Source of the DNA: Streptococcus hillyeri
GTDB taxonomy: Bacteria; Bacillota; Bacilli; Lactobacillales; Streptococcaceae
Reading direction: 5' to 3'
DNA length: 64,000 nt
NCBI RefSeq assembly: GCF_003686955.1
Contig: NZ_RCVM01000002.1
Coordinates: 1-64,000, forward strand
Shown: positions 25,191 through 35,477 of the stretch, piece by piece
Numbering within the stretch: position 1 is the first letter of the stretch
Layout: every line of letters begins with the position of its first letter
Notes under the pieces: model-generated
What the model was told of the DNA's origin: nothing
Database searches by the model: none
What the model saw: only the letters and a program-made list of their open reading frames with translations
Made by a program: the position numbers and the translations under genes

Positions 25191-26477
25191 ATGACAATTA
25201 AACTTGGATTGCTTGGATTTGGTACTGTAGCGAGCGGTATTCCGTTTTTATTAGAAGAAAATGGTGAAAAAATCACAGCAGCAGCGAAACGACAGATTGA
25301 AATCGCTAAGGTATTGGTCAAGGATGATGAGGAAAAAAATCGTTTGTTAGCAGCAGGGCACGATTATCATTTTGTGACAAGTATTGATGAGATTGTCTCG
25401 GATGATTCGATTGACATTGTGGTTGAATTGATGGGACGGATTGAGCCTGCAAAAACCTTTATTACAAAGGCTTTGGAAGCAGGTAAACATGTGGTATCAG
25501 CTAATAAGGATTTGATTGCTAGTCACGGTAAGGAGTTGATTTCTCTTGCTCAAGAAAAGCAGTTGGCTTTCTACTATGAGGCAGCTGTGGCAGGTGGTAT
25601 TCCAATTTTGCGGACCTTAGCTAATTCTTTAACTTCAGATAAAATTACCCGTATTTTAGGCGTTTTGAATGGGACATCTAACTTCATGTTGACCAAGATG
25701 GTTGATGAAGGTTGGTCTTATGAGGATGCCCTCAAAACGGCTCAAGAATTAGGCTATGCAGAGAGTGATCCTACTAATGACGTTGAAGGGATTGATGCAG
25801 CCTATAAGGCAGTTATCCTTAGCCAATTTGGTTTTGGCATGACGATTTGTTTGGAAGATGTGACGCACAAAGGCATTTCAACGATTAGCACGGATGATGT
25901 TGCGGTTGCGCAACAGCTCGGTTATGTGATTAAGCTGATTGTTTCGATTGAGGAAACGCCATCAGGGCTCTTTGCAGAAGTGTCACCAAGCTTTGTGCCG
26001 AAATCTCATCCTTTGGCAAGTGTTAATGGTGTGATGAATGCTGTCTTTGTCGAGTCAATTGGTATCGGTCAGTCCATGTATTACGGACCTGGTGCTGGAC
26101 AAAAACCAACAGCGACAAGTGTTGTGGCAGATATTGTACGTATTGCTCGTCGTTTGAATGATGCCACTGTTGGTAAAGCCTTTAATGAATTTACCCGTGA
26201 GACAACGATTGCAGACCTTTCAGATGTTAAGAGCCGTTACTACTTTGCGATTGAAACCCCAGATAAGAAAGGACAGCTCCTTCGTTTAGCAGAGATTTTT
26301 AATGCTGAAAATATTTCTTTCGAACAGGTGCTTCAGCATAAGGCAAATGGTGAAACGGCTCGTGTGGTCATTGTGACTCATGAAATGAGCAAAACTGCCT
26401 TAGCCAATGTGACGGCTAAATTAGCAGATGTGGTTGAATTTAAGGTCTTAAATAGCTTTAAAGTGTTAGGAGAGTAA
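25191..26477 (+). CDS. hom: Homoserine dehydrogenase
   Basis: NAD(P)H-dependent reduction of aspartate semialdehyde to homoserine, the branch to threonine and methionine. The 428-residue product has a Rossmann start ([18 protein letters not shown]), the catalytic region [11 protein letters not shown] and [19 protein letters not shown] with the active Lys, and a C-terminal ACT domain (about 350-425) for feedback by threonine. TATAAT at 25153-25158 serves as -10. thrB follows 1 bp after the stop. Confidence 0.96.
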   Translation: MTIKLGLLGFGTVASGIPFLLEENGEKITAAAKRQIEIAKVLVKDDEEKNRLLAAGHDYHFVTSIDEIVSDDSIDIVVELMGRIEPAKTFITKALEAGKHVVSANKDLIASHGKELISLAQEKQLAFYYEAAVAGGIPILRTLANSLTSDKITRILGVLNGTSNFMLTKMVDEGWSYEDALKTAQELGYAESDPTNDVEGIDAAYKAVILSQFGFGMTICLEDVTHKGISTISTDDVAVAQQLGYVIKLIVSIEETPSGLFAEVSPSFVPKSHPLASVNGVMNAVFVESIGIGQSMYYGPGAGQKPTATSVVADIVRIARRLNDATVGKAFNEFTRETTIADLSDVKSRYYFAIETPDKKGQLLRLAEIFNAENISFEQVLQHKANGETARVVIVTHEMSKTALANVTAKLADVVEFKVLNSFKVLGE

Positions 26478-26478
26478 G

Positions 26479-27339
26479 ATGAGAATTACAGTACCTGCAA
26501 CGTCAGCCAACGTTGGTCCTGGTTTTGATTCGGTTGGAGTAGCTCTGTCAAAATATTTAACGATTGAGATTAAGGAGCCGTCTGATAAGTGGTTCATCAA
26601 GCATGATTTGGGCGATATTCCTAGTGATGAGAGTAACTTGTTAATTGCTACGGCACTTCACATTAAATCTGATATACAGCCACACGTGATTGAGATGACA
26701 TCAGATATCCCATTGGCGCGTGGCTTGGGGTCGTCATCGTCAGTTATTGTGGCAGGTATTGAGTTAGCCAATCAGCTTGGTCATCTTGAGATGACTGCTG
26801 ATGAAAAATTAGCAATAGCGACTGAGATTGAAGGACACCCTGACAATGTTGCGCCAGCGATTTTTGGGAATTTGGTCATTGCTTCTTTTGTAAATGACAA
26901 GGTTAATCAGATTGTTGCGGAGTTTCCAACTTGTAGTTTTATTGCTTTTATTCCTAGTTATGAGTTGAAGACTTCTGATTCTCGTGGGGTATTACCACTA
27001 GAGCTTTCTTATAAAGAAGCTGTCGCAGCCTCCTCCATTGCGAATGTGGCTATAGCAGGGCTTTTATCAGGAAATCTAGAGGTGGCAGGAGCGGCTATTG
27101 AGGGCGATCGTTTCCATGAAGTTTATCGCCAATCTTTGGTCAAAGAATTTCTTCCGATTAAGACTTTAGCTAAAGAAATGGGAGCCTATGCGACTTATTT
27201 ATCAGGTGCAGGACCAACGATTATGGTCTTAGCCGAACAAGATAAGGCAGCCAACATGAAATCAGCTATTGAGGCATTGAAATTTGATGGTGAATGCTTT
27301 ATCTTAGAAGTTGACCGTGAGGGTGTGCGTGTTGAGTGA
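26479..27339 (+). CDS. thrB: Homoserine kinase
   Basis: GHMP-family kinase making O-phosphohomoserine for threonine synthesis. 286 residues: N-terminal [19 protein letters not shown]-binding [21 protein letters not shown] at about 81-100, and C-terminal [11 protein letters not shown]. It starts with ATG after AGGAGAGTAAG. It forms an operon with hom; thrC is not in the window. Confidence 0.96.
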   Translation: MRITVPATSANVGPGFDSVGVALSKYLTIEIKEPSDKWFIKHDLGDIPSDESNLLIATALHIKSDIQPHVIEMTSDIPLARGLGSSSSVIVAGIELANQLGHLEMTADEKLAIATEIEGHPDNVAPAIFGNLVIASFVNDKVNQIVAEFPTCSFIAFIPSYELKTSDSRGVLPLELSYKEAVAASSIANVAIAGLLSGNLEVAGAAIEGDRFHEVYRQSLVKEFLPIKTLAKEMGAYATYLSGAGPTIMVLAEQDKAANMKSAIEALKFDGECFILEVDREGVRVE

Positions 27340-28210
27340 GAGTAGAAAAGGGCTGATTTACGCCTTTTGTGCCTATCTGGCTTGGGCGCTTTTATCCCTT
27401 TATTGGAAAGCCTTGGGCGGAGTACCTGCTCATACGACTTTTTCCTATCGGATTGTTTGGACTTTTGTGACGATGTTAGCTTACTTTATTCTGACGAGAC
27501 AGACTAGTAAGTTAACTAAGGAGCTCACTTATCTGAAAAACACTTCAAAGCCTTTATGGACAATGATCTTTGCCAGCCTATTTATCGCTGTCAATTGGCT
27601 AGTCTATATCTATGCGGTGGGTAGCGGTCAAGCTACGGAATCTAGCCTTGGTTACTACTTGATGCCCTTGGTATCAGTTCTTTTGTCCATTCTTTTTCTA
27701 GGGGAAAAGCTGGTGCGTCTTGAGTGGATTGCAGTTGCTCTAGCGGCTTTAGGAGTTCTTGTCTTGATTGCACTAACAGGTCAGCTGCCGCTTGTAACCT
27801 TTATTTTAGCCTTGTCTTTTGGCATTTATGGCTTATTAAAAAAACAAGTTAAACTTTCAAGTGATGTTGCGATGCTAGTAGAAGCAGGGATTATTTTGCC
27901 CTTTGCGGTAGGTTATCTTATCTTTTTAAGTCCAGTTGGCTGGTTTGATGTAAGCTTGATTGAGCAAGGCTTACTAGCTCTATCGGGAATAATCACTGCA
28001 ATCCCTCTCTTATTATTTGCGGAAGCTGTTAAACGCGCTCCGCTTAATCAAGTAGGGTTCATTCAATATTTTAATCCTACCTTGCAACTTTTTATTGCAG
28101 TTTTTATCTTTGGTGAGGGGATTACTGGTGGAGAAATGGTAGGATTTGCGACAATTTGGCTTGCGGTAGGCGTCTTTGTCTTTGCGCAGCTTTTTCAAAA
28201 AAATAAATAA
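27332..28210 (+). CDS. rarD: RarD-type EamA transporter
   Basis: Ten-span drug/metabolite transporter of the EamA superfamily, RarD subgroup ([20 protein letters not shown] at the N-terminus, [26 protein letters not shown] in the middle). Substrate unknown. The start is uncertain: TTG at 27332 with a GAGG 7 nt upstream is preferred; it overlaps the thrB stop, and GTG at 27329 is an alternative. The overlap suggests cotranscription with hom-thrB. Confidence 0.85.
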   Translation: MSESRKGLIYAFCAYLAWALLSLYWKALGGVPAHTTFSYRIVWTFVTMLAYFILTRQTSKLTKELTYLKNTSKPLWTMIFASLFIAVNWLVYIYAVGSGQATESSLGYYLMPLVSVLLSILFLGEKLVRLEWIAVALAALGVLVLIALTGQLPLVTFILALSFGIYGLLKKQVKLSSDVAMLVEAGIILPFAVGYLIFLSPVGWFDVSLIEQGLLALSGIITAIPLLLFAEAVKRAPLNQVGFIQYFNPTLQLFIAVFIFGEGITGGEMVGFATIWLAVGVFVFAQLFQKNK

Positions 28211-28216
28211 CGAACA

Positions 28217-28252
28217 ATCTTTCTCAATTGACAGTTGCGAGAGATTTTTTTA
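28217..28252 (+). terminator. Terminator of hom-thrB-rarD
   Basis: ATCTTTCTCAA / TTGCGAGAGAT stem followed by TTTTTTT. Confidence 0.85.
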
Positions 28253-28303
28253 GTGCTATTTATGATAAAATAAAGAAAAGATAGGATGGAAGGGAAGGAA
28301 TGA

Positions 28304-28723
28304 ATGGCAAAATATGGTGAATTACAGGCCAAGTATCCCGAATTGGAAGTTTGGGGACATCCGGCAGAATACAGTGATTTGTATGACTTGACAGTCTCGG
28401 GTCAAAAATGTGCCACATCGTCTTGGTTTGCAGAGTATCGTGACTTAGAAGACTTGGATCAGCCAGGCAGTCGGTCGATTATGTTGGACAATCCAGATAA
28501 TCCTCAGAGAGAGGTGTTATTGGTGACAGACAAGGTAGTTTTGGAACGTTTTTGTGATATTTCAGAAGAAACGGCTCGTTCAAATGCTGAAGGCGATGGG
28601 TCAATTGACGATTGGAAAGCTATCTTTGGAGACTTTTGGCGTCGTTACTTACCGACTGTTGGTCTAGAGTTTTCAGAAGATGGTATTGTGGTGACTGAGT
28701 TCTTCCACGTTGAGGAGGTGTAA
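28304..28723 (+). CDS. ASCH domain protein
   Basis: A 139-residue protein of the ASCH fold (PUA-like, predicted RNA-binding). Family features: [24 protein letters not shown] with the G-x-K, and the WRRYL near the C-terminus. Some ASCH proteins are amidohydrolases acting on acetylated nucleosides, but the substrate cannot be told here. Start after GGAAGGAATGA. ung follows 5 bp after the stop. Confidence 0.88.
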   Translation: MAKYGELQAKYPELEVWGHPAEYSDLYDLTVSGQKCATSSWFAEYRDLEDLDQPGSRSIMLDNPDNPQREVLLVTDKVVLERFCDISEETARSNAEGDGSIDDWKAIFGDFWRRYLPTVGLEFSEDGIVVTEFFHVEEV

Positions 28724-28728
28724 GTAAG

Positions 28729-29382
28729 ATGAAACATTCCACTTGGCATGAGAAAATCAAGGCAGAGCTACCAGAGCATTATTTTGGTCAGATCAATGCT
28801 TTTATGGATAAGGTTTATCAGGAAGGCGTGATTTATCCCCCTAGGGAAAAGGTTTTTGCGGCTCTAACCCACACGTCATTTGAGGATACTAAGGTAGTTA
28901 TCTTGGGGCAGGATCCTTACCACGGTCCTCAGCAAGCGCAAGGGCTATCGTTTTCAGTGCCTAATGACTTACCTGCTCCGCCATCTTTGCAAAATATTTT
29001 GAAAGAATTGCAAGAAGATATTGGTTTGAAAGAAACCCATGATTTAACACCTTGGGCTGATCAGGGCGTGTTATTGCTAAATGCTTGTCTGACGGTTCCA
29101 GCTGGTAATGCCAATGGTCATGCGAATCTTATCTGGGAGCCATTCACAGATGCGGTGATTAAGGTCCTTAATCAAAAAGAAACGCCTGTAGTCTTTATCC
29201 TTTGGGGTGGCTATGCGAGAAAGAAAAAAGCTTTGATTACCAATTCCCATCATCAAGTGATTGAATCGGCTCACCCAAGTCCGCTGTCAGCCTACCGTGG
29301 CTTTTTTGGCAGTAATCCTTTTTCAAGAGCTAACGCCTATTTAGAAGAGGCAGGGCTGGGTAAAATTGATTGGCTGCAGTAA
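28729..29382 (+). CDS. ung: Uracil-DNA glycosylase
   Basis: Removes uracil from DNA in base excision repair. The 217-residue family-1 enzyme has the water-activating loop [20 protein letters not shown] (catalytic Asp about 64), [18 protein letters not shown] and the leucine loop [13 protein letters not shown] with the catalytic His. Start after GGTGTAAGTAAG. It is in a row with ASCH, a TPR protein and pyrC, the usual streptococcal ung-pyrC neighbourhood. Confidence 0.97.
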   Translation: MKHSTWHEKIKAELPEHYFGQINAFMDKVYQEGVIYPPREKVFAALTHTSFEDTKVVILGQDPYHGPQQAQGLSFSVPNDLPAPPSLQNILKELQEDIGLKETHDLTPWADQGVLLLNACLTVPAGNANGHANLIWEPFTDAVIKVLNQKETPVVFILWGGYARKKKALITNSHHQVIESAHPSPLSAYRGFFGSNPFSRANAYLEEAGLGKIDWLQ

Positions 29383-29394
29383 GGAGTGAGAGCA

Positions 29395-30027
29395 ATGACA
29401 GACATGGATAAAACCGCACTCTTTTTTGAAGCGCTGGACGATAACCGTTTGGAAGAGGCAGAAGCGCTGCTAGCAAAGCTATATGATGACCTCGATAAGA
29501 CTGATTATAGCGGACAATTTTGGGCTAATAACAATAGGATTTATTTGTCCGTGAAGAAGGCGCAATTACAAGAAGCAAGGCAGACTGGACAGGATAATGT
29601 GAGGCTAGCAGAAAAACTTGGTGACTTGGAAATGAAGCATATCGCTCTTCACCAGCTGGCTTATGTCGAACGAGAGGCCAAAGACTACCCCAAAGCTCTT
29701 GACTATATTGTTCAAGAACAAGCCTTAATAGCACAATTAGACTTAGATGACAGTGACTGGAAACAGGCGGAGTCAATAGCAGGCTATGAAGATGCTTACC
29801 TACATTTTTTAATGGGGGACAAAACTACTGCGGAAGCTAAGATGAGAATGGCACTCAATTTGGCATTACAGACCGATGATGAGGTAGCTAAAGCCTGCGC
29901 TTATCGTGGTCTCGGTGAAATCACTCAGGAGCTCAGCTATTTCCAAAAGGCCAAAGACCTCTTTTTAGCCATTGGAGATACCGTAGGTGTAGCTGAAGTG
30001 GAAAAGCTAATCACGCAACTGAAATAG
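29395..30027 (+). CDS. Helical-repeat (TPR-like) hypothetical protein
   Basis: A 210-residue, acidic, all-helical protein with loose TPR-like repeats (LGDLEMKHIALHQLAYVERE and DEVAKACAYRGLGEITQELS). Start at 29395 chosen for AAGGAGTGAGAGCA in front. It sits between ung (12 bp) and pyrC (9 bp), so is probably cotranscribed. No enzymatic motif; function unknown. Confidence 0.75.
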   Translation: MTDMDKTALFFEALDDNRLEEAEALLAKLYDDLDKTDYSGQFWANNNRIYLSVKKAQLQEARQTGQDNVRLAEKLGDLEMKHIALHQLAYVEREAKDYPKALDYIVQEQALIAQLDLDDSDWKQAESIAGYEDAYLHFLMGDKTTAEAKMRMALNLALQTDDEVAKACAYRGLGEITQELSYFQKAKDLFLAIGDTVGVAEVEKLITQLK

Positions 30028-30036
30028 GAGGAAAAC

Positions 30037-31305
30037 ATGCTTTTAATTAAAAACGGTCGAGTGATTGACCCAAAAACGGGTTTGGATAGGGTGACAGATG
30101 TTCTTGTTGAGGGGAAGAAAATTGTTCGCATTGCTGATGCGATAGATGTTCCCGAGGCAGAGGTTATTGATGCCAGAGGGCTTGTTGTTGCTCCAGGATT
30201 AATTGATATCCATGTGCATTTTCGTGAGCCTGGTCAGACGCATAAGGAAGACATTCACACAGGTGCTTTGGCGGCAGCAGCAGGTGGCTTTACCACTGTG
30301 GTCATGATGGCCAATACCAATCCAACCATTTCGGATGTGGAGACTTTGACCGAGGTTTTGGAGTCAGCAGCAAAAGAAGCTATCCATATCAAAACCAACG
30401 CTACTGTAACCAAAAACTTTGATGGTAAAACTTTGACGGATTTTGAAGCCTTATTAGCAGCTGGTGCAGTCGGTTTTTCAGATGATGGGATTCCTCTTGA
30501 AGATACTGGAGTGGTTCGTGAGGCCTTCAAAAAAGCCAAGGCATTGGATGTGGTTGTGGCGCTTCACGAGGAAGACCCTCAGTTGAATGGCATTCTAGGT
30601 CTCAATGAACACATCGCTAAACACCATTTTGGCTGTGGTGGCGCTCGTGGCGTGGCTGAATATAGCATGGTGGCGCGTGATGTCATGATTGCCTATGAGG
30701 TGCAAAATAAATTCCATGTGCAGCATTTGTCTAAAGCAGAGTCGGTGAAAGTGGTTGCCTTTGCCCAATCGCTTGGTGCTAAGGTCACTGCAGAAGTCGC
30801 ACCGCAGCATTTTTCAAAAACCGAAGACCTGCTTCTTGAAAAAGGAGCAAATGCCAAGATGAATCCGCCATTACGCTTGGAAAGCGATCGCTTAGCCGTT
30901 ATTGAAGGGCTGAAATCAGGGGTAATTTCTGTGATTGCGACCGACCATGCTCCGCACCATGCGGATGAAAAAGCGGTCTCTGATGTGACCCAAGCACCGT
31001 CAGGCATGACTGGTTTAGAAACCTCCCTCTCTTTAGGCCTGACGCATTTGGTTGAAGCAGGGCACCTCAGCTTGTCGGAATTACTGGCAAAAATGACCGT
31101 CAACCCAGCAGAACTTTACGGCTTTGACGCCGGTTATTTGGCGGAAAATGGCCCAGCAGATATTGTGATTTTCTCTGATAACGAAGACCGTATTATCTCA
31201 GAGCATTTCCATTCAAAAGCAGCTAATTCACCTTTCATCGGTGACAAACTCAAAGGCGTTGTCAAATACACGATTTGTAATGGGAAACTTGTTTATCAGG
31301 CATAA
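30037..31305 (+). CDS. pyrC: Dihydroorotase
   Basis: Cyclises carbamoyl-aspartate to dihydroorotate in pyrimidine synthesis. The 422-residue amidohydrolase has metal ligands in [16 protein letters not shown], the catalytic DGKTLTDF region, and [13 protein letters not shown] near 304. It starts after AGGAGGAAAAC. It is type I (class II-like in length for Firmicutes). No PyrR attenuator is visible before the local operon. Confidence 0.96.
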   Translation: MLLIKNGRVIDPKTGLDRVTDVLVEGKKIVRIADAIDVPEAEVIDARGLVVAPGLIDIHVHFREPGQTHKEDIHTGALAAAAGGFTTVVMMANTNPTISDVETLTEVLESAAKEAIHIKTNATVTKNFDGKTLTDFEALLAAGAVGFSDDGIPLEDTGVVREAFKKAKALDVVVALHEEDPQLNGILGLNEHIAKHHFGCGGARGVAEYSMVARDVMIAYEVQNKFHVQHLSKAESVKVVAFAQSLGAKVTAEVAPQHFSKTEDLLLEKGANAKMNPPLRLESDRLAVIEGLKSGVISVIATDHAPHHADEKAVSDVTQAPSGMTGLETSLSLGLTHLVEAGHLSLSELLAKMTVNPAELYGFDAGYLAENGPADIVIFSDNEDRIISEHFHSKAANSPFIGDKLKGVVKYTICNGKLVYQA

Positions 31306-31339
31306 AATGGAAAAATAGAGATGTCATCTTTGAGCACAA

Positions 31340-31371
31340 TAAAAGCGCTGGGTTTTTCCAGTGCTTTTTTA
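31340..31371. terminator. Bidirectional terminator between pyrC and cutC
   Basis: AAAAGC(G)CTGG / CCAG(T)GCTTTT stem, convergent genes on both sides. Confidence 0.88.
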
Positions 31372-31377
31372 GATGAT

Positions 31378-32016
31378 TTAGTCAGCGACAAGTCCTGTTC
31401 CGTGGACCTGTGTTGCGCCAGTAAGCTCAATCAATTTTTCATAGTTATCAGCAGTGACCCCACCACCGAGGAGAATGTCGATGCGACCATTGGCGTGGGC
31501 AATGAGCTCTTTGATGTGGTCCACATTTTCAAAAATATCTCGGCGAATGGCAGAGCCGTGAAGAAGAACACGTGTAAACCCTAACTCAATCAAGCTATCC
31601 AGCGCAGATTTTTGCTCAGCCTCTGGAATCAAATCAAAGGCCATATGGAAAACGAGAGGCAATCCTTGAGTAGCAGGTAGGAGATACTCAATACCTTCAG
31701 TATCAAGTTGGTTATCCTCAGTGAGTAGACCGAGAACAAGGGCGTCACTTTCTAGCTCAACCGCACGCAAGATATCTTCCTCCATTATACGAAGCTCAAG
31801 ATCGTTGTAGACAAAATTGCCACCACGAGGACGAATCATCACAGCAGAGGTAATGTGATTCTCGTGTAAGTAGCGGTTAGCTTCTTTAATGACACCGTAA
31901 CTTGGTGTTGTGCCGCCAACAGCTAAATTATCACAAAGCTCAACACGTGTGATATCAGTACCAACTAAGTGGTGTAAATCTGTTAAATTTTCAGCACAAA
32001 ATTCTTTTGTAATCAT
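31378..32016 (-). CDS. cutC: CutC family protein
   Basis: TIM-barrel protein of the CutC family, historically called copper homeostasis protein; the real function is unsettled. The 212-residue product has RVELCDNLAVGGTTPSYGV at the N-terminus, MIRPRGGNFVYNDLEL and GGGVTADNYEKL near the end. It is slightly shorter than E. coli CutC. Start after AAAGGAGTTCCC. Single minus-strand gene. Confidence 0.92.
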   Translation of the reverse strand: MITKEFCAENLTDLHHLVGTDITRVELCDNLAVGGTTPSYGVIKEANRYLHENHITSAVMIRPRGGNFVYNDLELRIMEEDILRAVELESDALVLGLLTEDNQLDTEGIEYLLPATQGLPLVFHMAFDLIPEAEQKSALDSLIELGFTRVLLHGSAIRRDIFENVDHIKELIAHANGRIDILLGGGVTADNYEKLIELTGATQVHGTGLVAD

Positions 32017-32131
32017 GGGAACTCCTTTGAGATTTTATGAGATAAGTATAGCAAAATAAGTGATACCAAAGCAAGCATTCAAAGATGAAAAATAGTATAA
32101 TAGAAAAATAGATTGTGAATAGGAGAATATC

Positions 32132-32677
32132 ATGGAATTACGGTTAGCTCACCCAAATGAGATTGGGCGCATTTTAGAGATTATTGAAGAAGCACGTGCC
32201 TTTTTGAAAGCCTCAGGTAGTGATCAGTGGCAAGGTGCTTATCCAGCTGAAGAGGACATCTTTGATGATATTTTACAGGCTCGTGGATGGGTTGGTCTCA
32301 TTGAAGGAGAGATTGTTTCATATGCGGCGGTCATTGTTGGTAAAGAAGAGGCCTATGAGAAGATTTACGATGGGAAATGGCGCCACAATCACCCACGTTA
32401 TACAGTCTTTCACCGGATTGCAGTGTCAAGTGCTCACAGTGGGCAAAAAGTGGCTCAGACTTTTATCCAAGGGCTTATTGAAGGGCATGATGGCCCAGAT
32501 TTTCGCTGTGATACTCATGAGAAAAATACCATCATGCAACACATTTTAGAAAAATTAGGCTATATTTACTGTGGCAAGGTCCCTCTTGATGGTGAACGTC
32601 TTGCTTATCAGAAGATTAAGACGCGTTCAGAAAAGGCACAGTATCAAGAAATTGCTGAATTTGCGATGGTAGATTAG
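32132..32677 (+). CDS. GNAT-family N-acetyltransferase
   Basis: A 181-residue GNAT with the core FHRIAVSSAHSGQKVAQTFIQGL (acetyl-CoA loop variant, S-G-Q-K-V-A) at about 91-113 and THEKNTIMQHILEKLGYIYCG after it. Substrate unknown. It starts a tight row of small genes: ogt begins directly at its stop. Confidence 0.85.
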   Translation: MELRLAHPNEIGRILEIIEEARAFLKASGSDQWQGAYPAEEDIFDDILQARGWVGLIEGEIVSYAAVIVGKEEAYEKIYDGKWRHNHPRYTVFHRIAVSSAHSGQKVAQTFIQGLIEGHDGPDFRCDTHEKNTIMQHILEKLGYIYCGKVPLDGERLAYQKIKTRSEKAQYQEIAEFAMVD

Positions 32678-33178
32678 ATGTTGTCAAAATGCCGTTACGA
32701 ATCCCCACTCGGTGAGATGACCTTAGTTGCCTTTGATAATCAGCTATGTGGCGTTTATTTCGATGACCAGAAGTATTTTATGGCTGGTTTTGAGGGGATG
32801 GAAATAGCAGAGCAGGACAGTGAGCTTTTGCAAGTCACCAAGCAGTGGCTGGACAGTTATTTTTCAGGAGCGCAACCAGACCTTGCCCAATTACCCCTAG
32901 CGCCTCAAGGAACTGCTTTTCAAAAAAAGGTTTGGGCAGCGCTAGCAGAGATTCCTTACGGTCAGACGATAACCTACGGACAATTAGCTGAGCAACTCTC
33001 TTGTAAGTCTGCGCAAGCTATTGGCTCTGCCGTAGGAAAAAATTCACTGAGCCTAGTGGTGCCCTGTCATCGTGTTTTAGGGGCTAAGGGTCAGTTAACG
33101 GGCTACGCGGGTGGTTTGGAACGCAAGCGCAGCTTATTAGAATTGGAGAAAAATCATGATTTTTTACGAATACCCTAA
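32678..33178 (+). CDS. ogt: Methylated-DNA--protein-cysteine methyltransferase
   Basis: Suicide repair protein that takes the methyl group from O6-methylguanine onto its Cys. 166 residues with the helix-turn-helix IPYGQTITYGQLAEQL and the active site SLVVPCHRVLGAKGQLTGYAGG. It follows the GNAT gene with no gap and overlaps the next gene (ArsC-like) by 23 bp, so the three are coupled. Symbol ogt given by family; ada-type N-terminal domain is absent. Confidence 0.94.
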   Translation: MLSKCRYESPLGEMTLVAFDNQLCGVYFDDQKYFMAGFEGMEIAEQDSELLQVTKQWLDSYFSGAQPDLAQLPLAPQGTAFQKKVWAALAEIPYGQTITYGQLAEQLSCKSAQAIGSAVGKNSLSLVVPCHRVLGAKGQLTGYAGGLERKRSLLELEKNHDFLRIP

Positions 33179-33503
33179 ATGTTCGACCTGCCGAAAAGCT
33201 AAGGCTGAATTGAAAAGTTTAGGAATTGAAGTGGAGGCGATTGACATCAAAACCAATCCTCCTCAGCTGGCTATTTTGAAAAGCTGGCTCGATAGTGGTG
33301 TTGAGCTGAAGAAGTTGTTCAATACCTCTGGTAATAGCTACCGTGAGTTAGGGCTGAAAGACAAATTGTCAACCTTATCAGTTGATGAGGCGCTAGCATT
33401 GTTGGCGGCTGATGGTATGCTGATCAAGCGCCCTATTTTAGTGGACGGTGACAAGGTTTTACAAATTGGCTACCGTACAACTTACAGTGAATTAGGATTA
33501 TAA
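33156..33503 (+). CDS. ArsC/Spx-family protein
   Basis: A 115-residue thioredoxin-fold protein of the ArsC/YffB class, with the N-terminal EYPKCSTCRKAKAEL (CxxC) and IKRPILVDGDKVLQIGYR. Members are arsenate reductases or Spx-like RNA polymerase regulators; this one resembles the YffB/ArsC branch more than Spx, but no substrate is known. It starts inside the end of ogt, after GAGAAAAATC. Confidence 0.85.
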   Translation: MIFYEYPKCSTCRKAKAELKSLGIEVEAIDIKTNPPQLAILKSWLDSGVELKKLFNTSGNSYRELGLKDKLSTLSVDEALALLAADGMLIKRPILVDGDKVLQIGYRTTYSELGL

Positions 33504-33515
33504 AAGGAGAAAACC

Positions 33516-33752
33516 ATGACATTTGAAGAGATTTTACCAGGCTTAAAGGCTAAGAAAAAATACGTTCGTACAGGTTGGGGCGGTGCTGAAAACTATGTGC
33601 AGCTCTTTGATACCATCGAAGTCAACGGCGAAAAGTTGGAAGCTACCCCTTATTTCTTGATTAACGTGACAGGTGACGGTGAAGGCTTTAGCATGTGGAG
33701 CCCGACACCTTGCGATGTGTTAGCGACCGACTGGGTAGAAGTGCATGACTAA
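33516..33752 (+). CDS. DUF2829 domain protein
   Basis: A 78-residue protein starting TFEEILPGLKAKKKYVRTGW, with WSPTPCDVLATDWVEV at the end, the pattern of the DUF2829 family common in phages and Firmicutes. Starts after AAAAGGAGAAAACC and overlaps the SDR gene by 8 bp. Function unknown. Confidence 0.88.
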   Translation: MTFEEILPGLKAKKKYVRTGWGGAENYVQLFDTIEVNGEKLEATPYFLINVTGDGEGFSMWSPTPCDVLATDWVEVHD

Positions 33753-34446
33753 AACTGTCCTTATCACAGGTGTTTCCTCAGGCATTGGACTGGCTCAGGC
33801 GCGTGCCTTTTTGGAAAATGGCTGCGCAGTTTATGGGATTGATAAGTCTGACAAACCAGATGTGACTCATGAACAATTCCATTTTTTACAAATGGATGTG
33901 ACTGGTGATTTAGCACAACTTGATGAGTTCATATCTGATGTGGATATTTTATGTAATACCGCCGGTATTTTAGATGATTACAAGCCACTGCTTGATATTT
34001 CTGAGAGAGACTTTGAAGACATTTTCGCTGTCAATTTTTTGGCGACAGCTAAGCTTATCCGCTATTATTTACCGAAAATGGTCAAGAAACAAGCTGGTAT
34101 CATTATCAATATGTGCTCGATTGCTAGTTTTCTTGCAGGTGGTGGCGGAGCAGCTTATACCAGCTCAAAACATGCCGTGGCTGGTTTAACGCGTCAGCTT
34201 GCTCTTGATTATGTCAAGGACGGTGTGCAAATTTTTGGAATTGCTCCTGGTGCGGTTAAAACAGCGATGACAGCAGCCGATTTTGAACCAGGAGGACTAG
34301 CAGATTGGGTAGCCTCTGAAACCCCAATCAAACGTTGGTTAGAGCCAGAAGAAGTTGCTGATTTAACCCTATTTTTGGCTTCAGGAAAAGCGCAAGCCTT
34401 GCAAGGCGAAATCGTTAAAGTTGATGGCGGATGGTCCCTAAAATGA
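33745..34446 (+). CDS. Short-chain dehydrogenase/reductase (3-oxoacyl-ACP reductase-like)
   Basis: A 233-residue classical SDR: NAD(P)-binding TGVSSGIGLAQARAF, CNTAGIL (NNAG variant), the catalytic Ser region INMCSIASFLAGGGGAAYTSSKHAV with YxxxK (Y-T-S-S-K), and C-terminal GEIVKVDGGWSL. It resembles FabG-like accessory reductases; the main fabG is normally in the fab cluster, so this one may have another substrate. Overlaps at both ends with small DUF genes. Confidence 0.9.
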   Translation: MTKTVLITGVSSGIGLAQARAFLENGCAVYGIDKSDKPDVTHEQFHFLQMDVTGDLAQLDEFISDVDILCNTAGILDDYKPLLDISERDFEDIFAVNFLATAKLIRYYLPKMVKKQAGIIINMCSIASFLAGGGGAAYTSSKHAVAGLTRQLALDYVKDGVQIFGIAPGAVKTAMTAADFEPGGLADWVASETPIKRWLEPEEVADLTLFLASGKAQALQGEIVKVDGGWSLK

Positions 34447-34685
34447 CAAAATTTATTGAATTTGGTATTGGCAATCGTTGGTTAGTTCGAACCGAATTTG
34501 AACATGAAGATGGCACCGAATACGAGAAAAAAGGCATTGTTGGTCCAATCAAGCCCAAGTCCATTTATTTGCGATTATGGCTAGGTGATACCGTTTTGAT
34601 TTTGGATACCAAGGAAGGGTATCAGCGTCAGAAAAAGCATAAAAAAGCCTTTAAACTTATCTTTGGGATTTGTTCAGAGGAATAG
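34443..34685 (+). CDS. DUF3977 family protein
   Basis: An 80-residue protein, MTKFIEFGIGNRWLVRTEFE at the start and RLWLGDTVLILDTKEGYQ in the middle, as in the DUF3977 family. The ATG at 34443 overlaps the SDR stop (ATGA). Last gene of the 32132-34685 cluster. Function unknown. Confidence 0.85.
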   Translation: MTKFIEFGIGNRWLVRTEFEHEDGTEYEKKGIVGPIKPKSIYLRLWLGDTVLILDTKEGYQRQKKHKKAFKLIFGICSEE

Positions 34686-34800
34686 CATTCTGCCTGACCG
34701 ATTTTAAAGTTGCTTAGAGTTCTGTGTTCGTGTTCCAAATTGTAGTAGACTTGTTAGCGCAGATTTTTCAGTTACTCATTAGAAAAGGAAGTTTAACAGA

Positions 34801-35088
34801 GTGTTTAACCGTTTTTTAAAGAAACATCCTGTGTTGGAAATCATTGTTAATTTTTCTATGTTGGCGATTTGCCTGTGGGTGTCTCATCTTCTTGTCTCTG
34901 TATTAAAAGTGACAAGAGTAGAAGGCCACTACCTGTTTCCAATGTTTCAATGCGCTTTCCTTCTTTTTGCCTTATATGCTAATGTGATTACAGGTAAAGA
35001 AGAGGAATCGTTTTTAGAACGTTTGAGAAATTTTGCTCAAGTAGGGACAGTTATAGCTATTGGTTTTTCCTTATCCATGGTACGGTAG
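34801..35088 (+). CDS. Small membrane protein, function unknown
   Basis: A GTG-started 95-residue protein with three hydrophobic segments (about 11-35, 45-63 and 79-93) and a short charged loop (GKEEESFLERLRN). AAAAGGAAG lies about 14 nt before the GTG. It resembles PsiE-like small membrane proteins in size and pattern only; I do not assign it. Coding potential looks real because the hydrophobic pattern and codon use are regular. Confidence 0.6.
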   Translation: MFNRFLKKHPVLEIIVNFSMLAICLWVSHLLVSVLKVTRVEGHYLFPMFQCAFLLFALYANVITGKEEESFLERLRNFAQVGTVIAIGFSLSMVR

Positions 35089-35477
35089 GCATTAGAAGTG
35101 TCCAAAGGGGACATTACACGCCGCCTTGGTGGACACTTTCTCCCAGTCAATGGGAACCCATAGTCCTTTTTGAAGTTTTGTTAGTCATCAGCCTTAGTCT
35201 GCTTTAGCTTTTATTACATATCAAAGAAAAGCGAAAAAATCTTTCAAATAAGATGATTGAACTAGACGAACGCAATCATGCTAATGAATAAGAAAGCTAG
35301 CAATACTGAAATAGTCTAGCAAGATGAAAATGTGAGATGTAACCGAGAAAAACTATCAGTTACCTCTTTTTTTGTTAAGTCTAAATAACTCTAGTAAGAA
35401 TTTGCACAAGTTTAAACAGTTGAAAATATTACTACATAGTGATAAGATATCTCTATCATCACAAAAGAGGTAAACTT
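35089..35477. other. Intergenic region with a 9 bp inverted repeat
   Basis: Holds an inverted repeat AAGTGTCCA (35096-35104) / TGGACACTT (35130-35138) with a small loop, and a hairpin near 35340-35370 (GTAACCGA / TCAGTTAC) followed by TCTTTTTTT that could be a terminator. No gene seen. The repeats look like insertion element debris. Confidence 0.5.
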
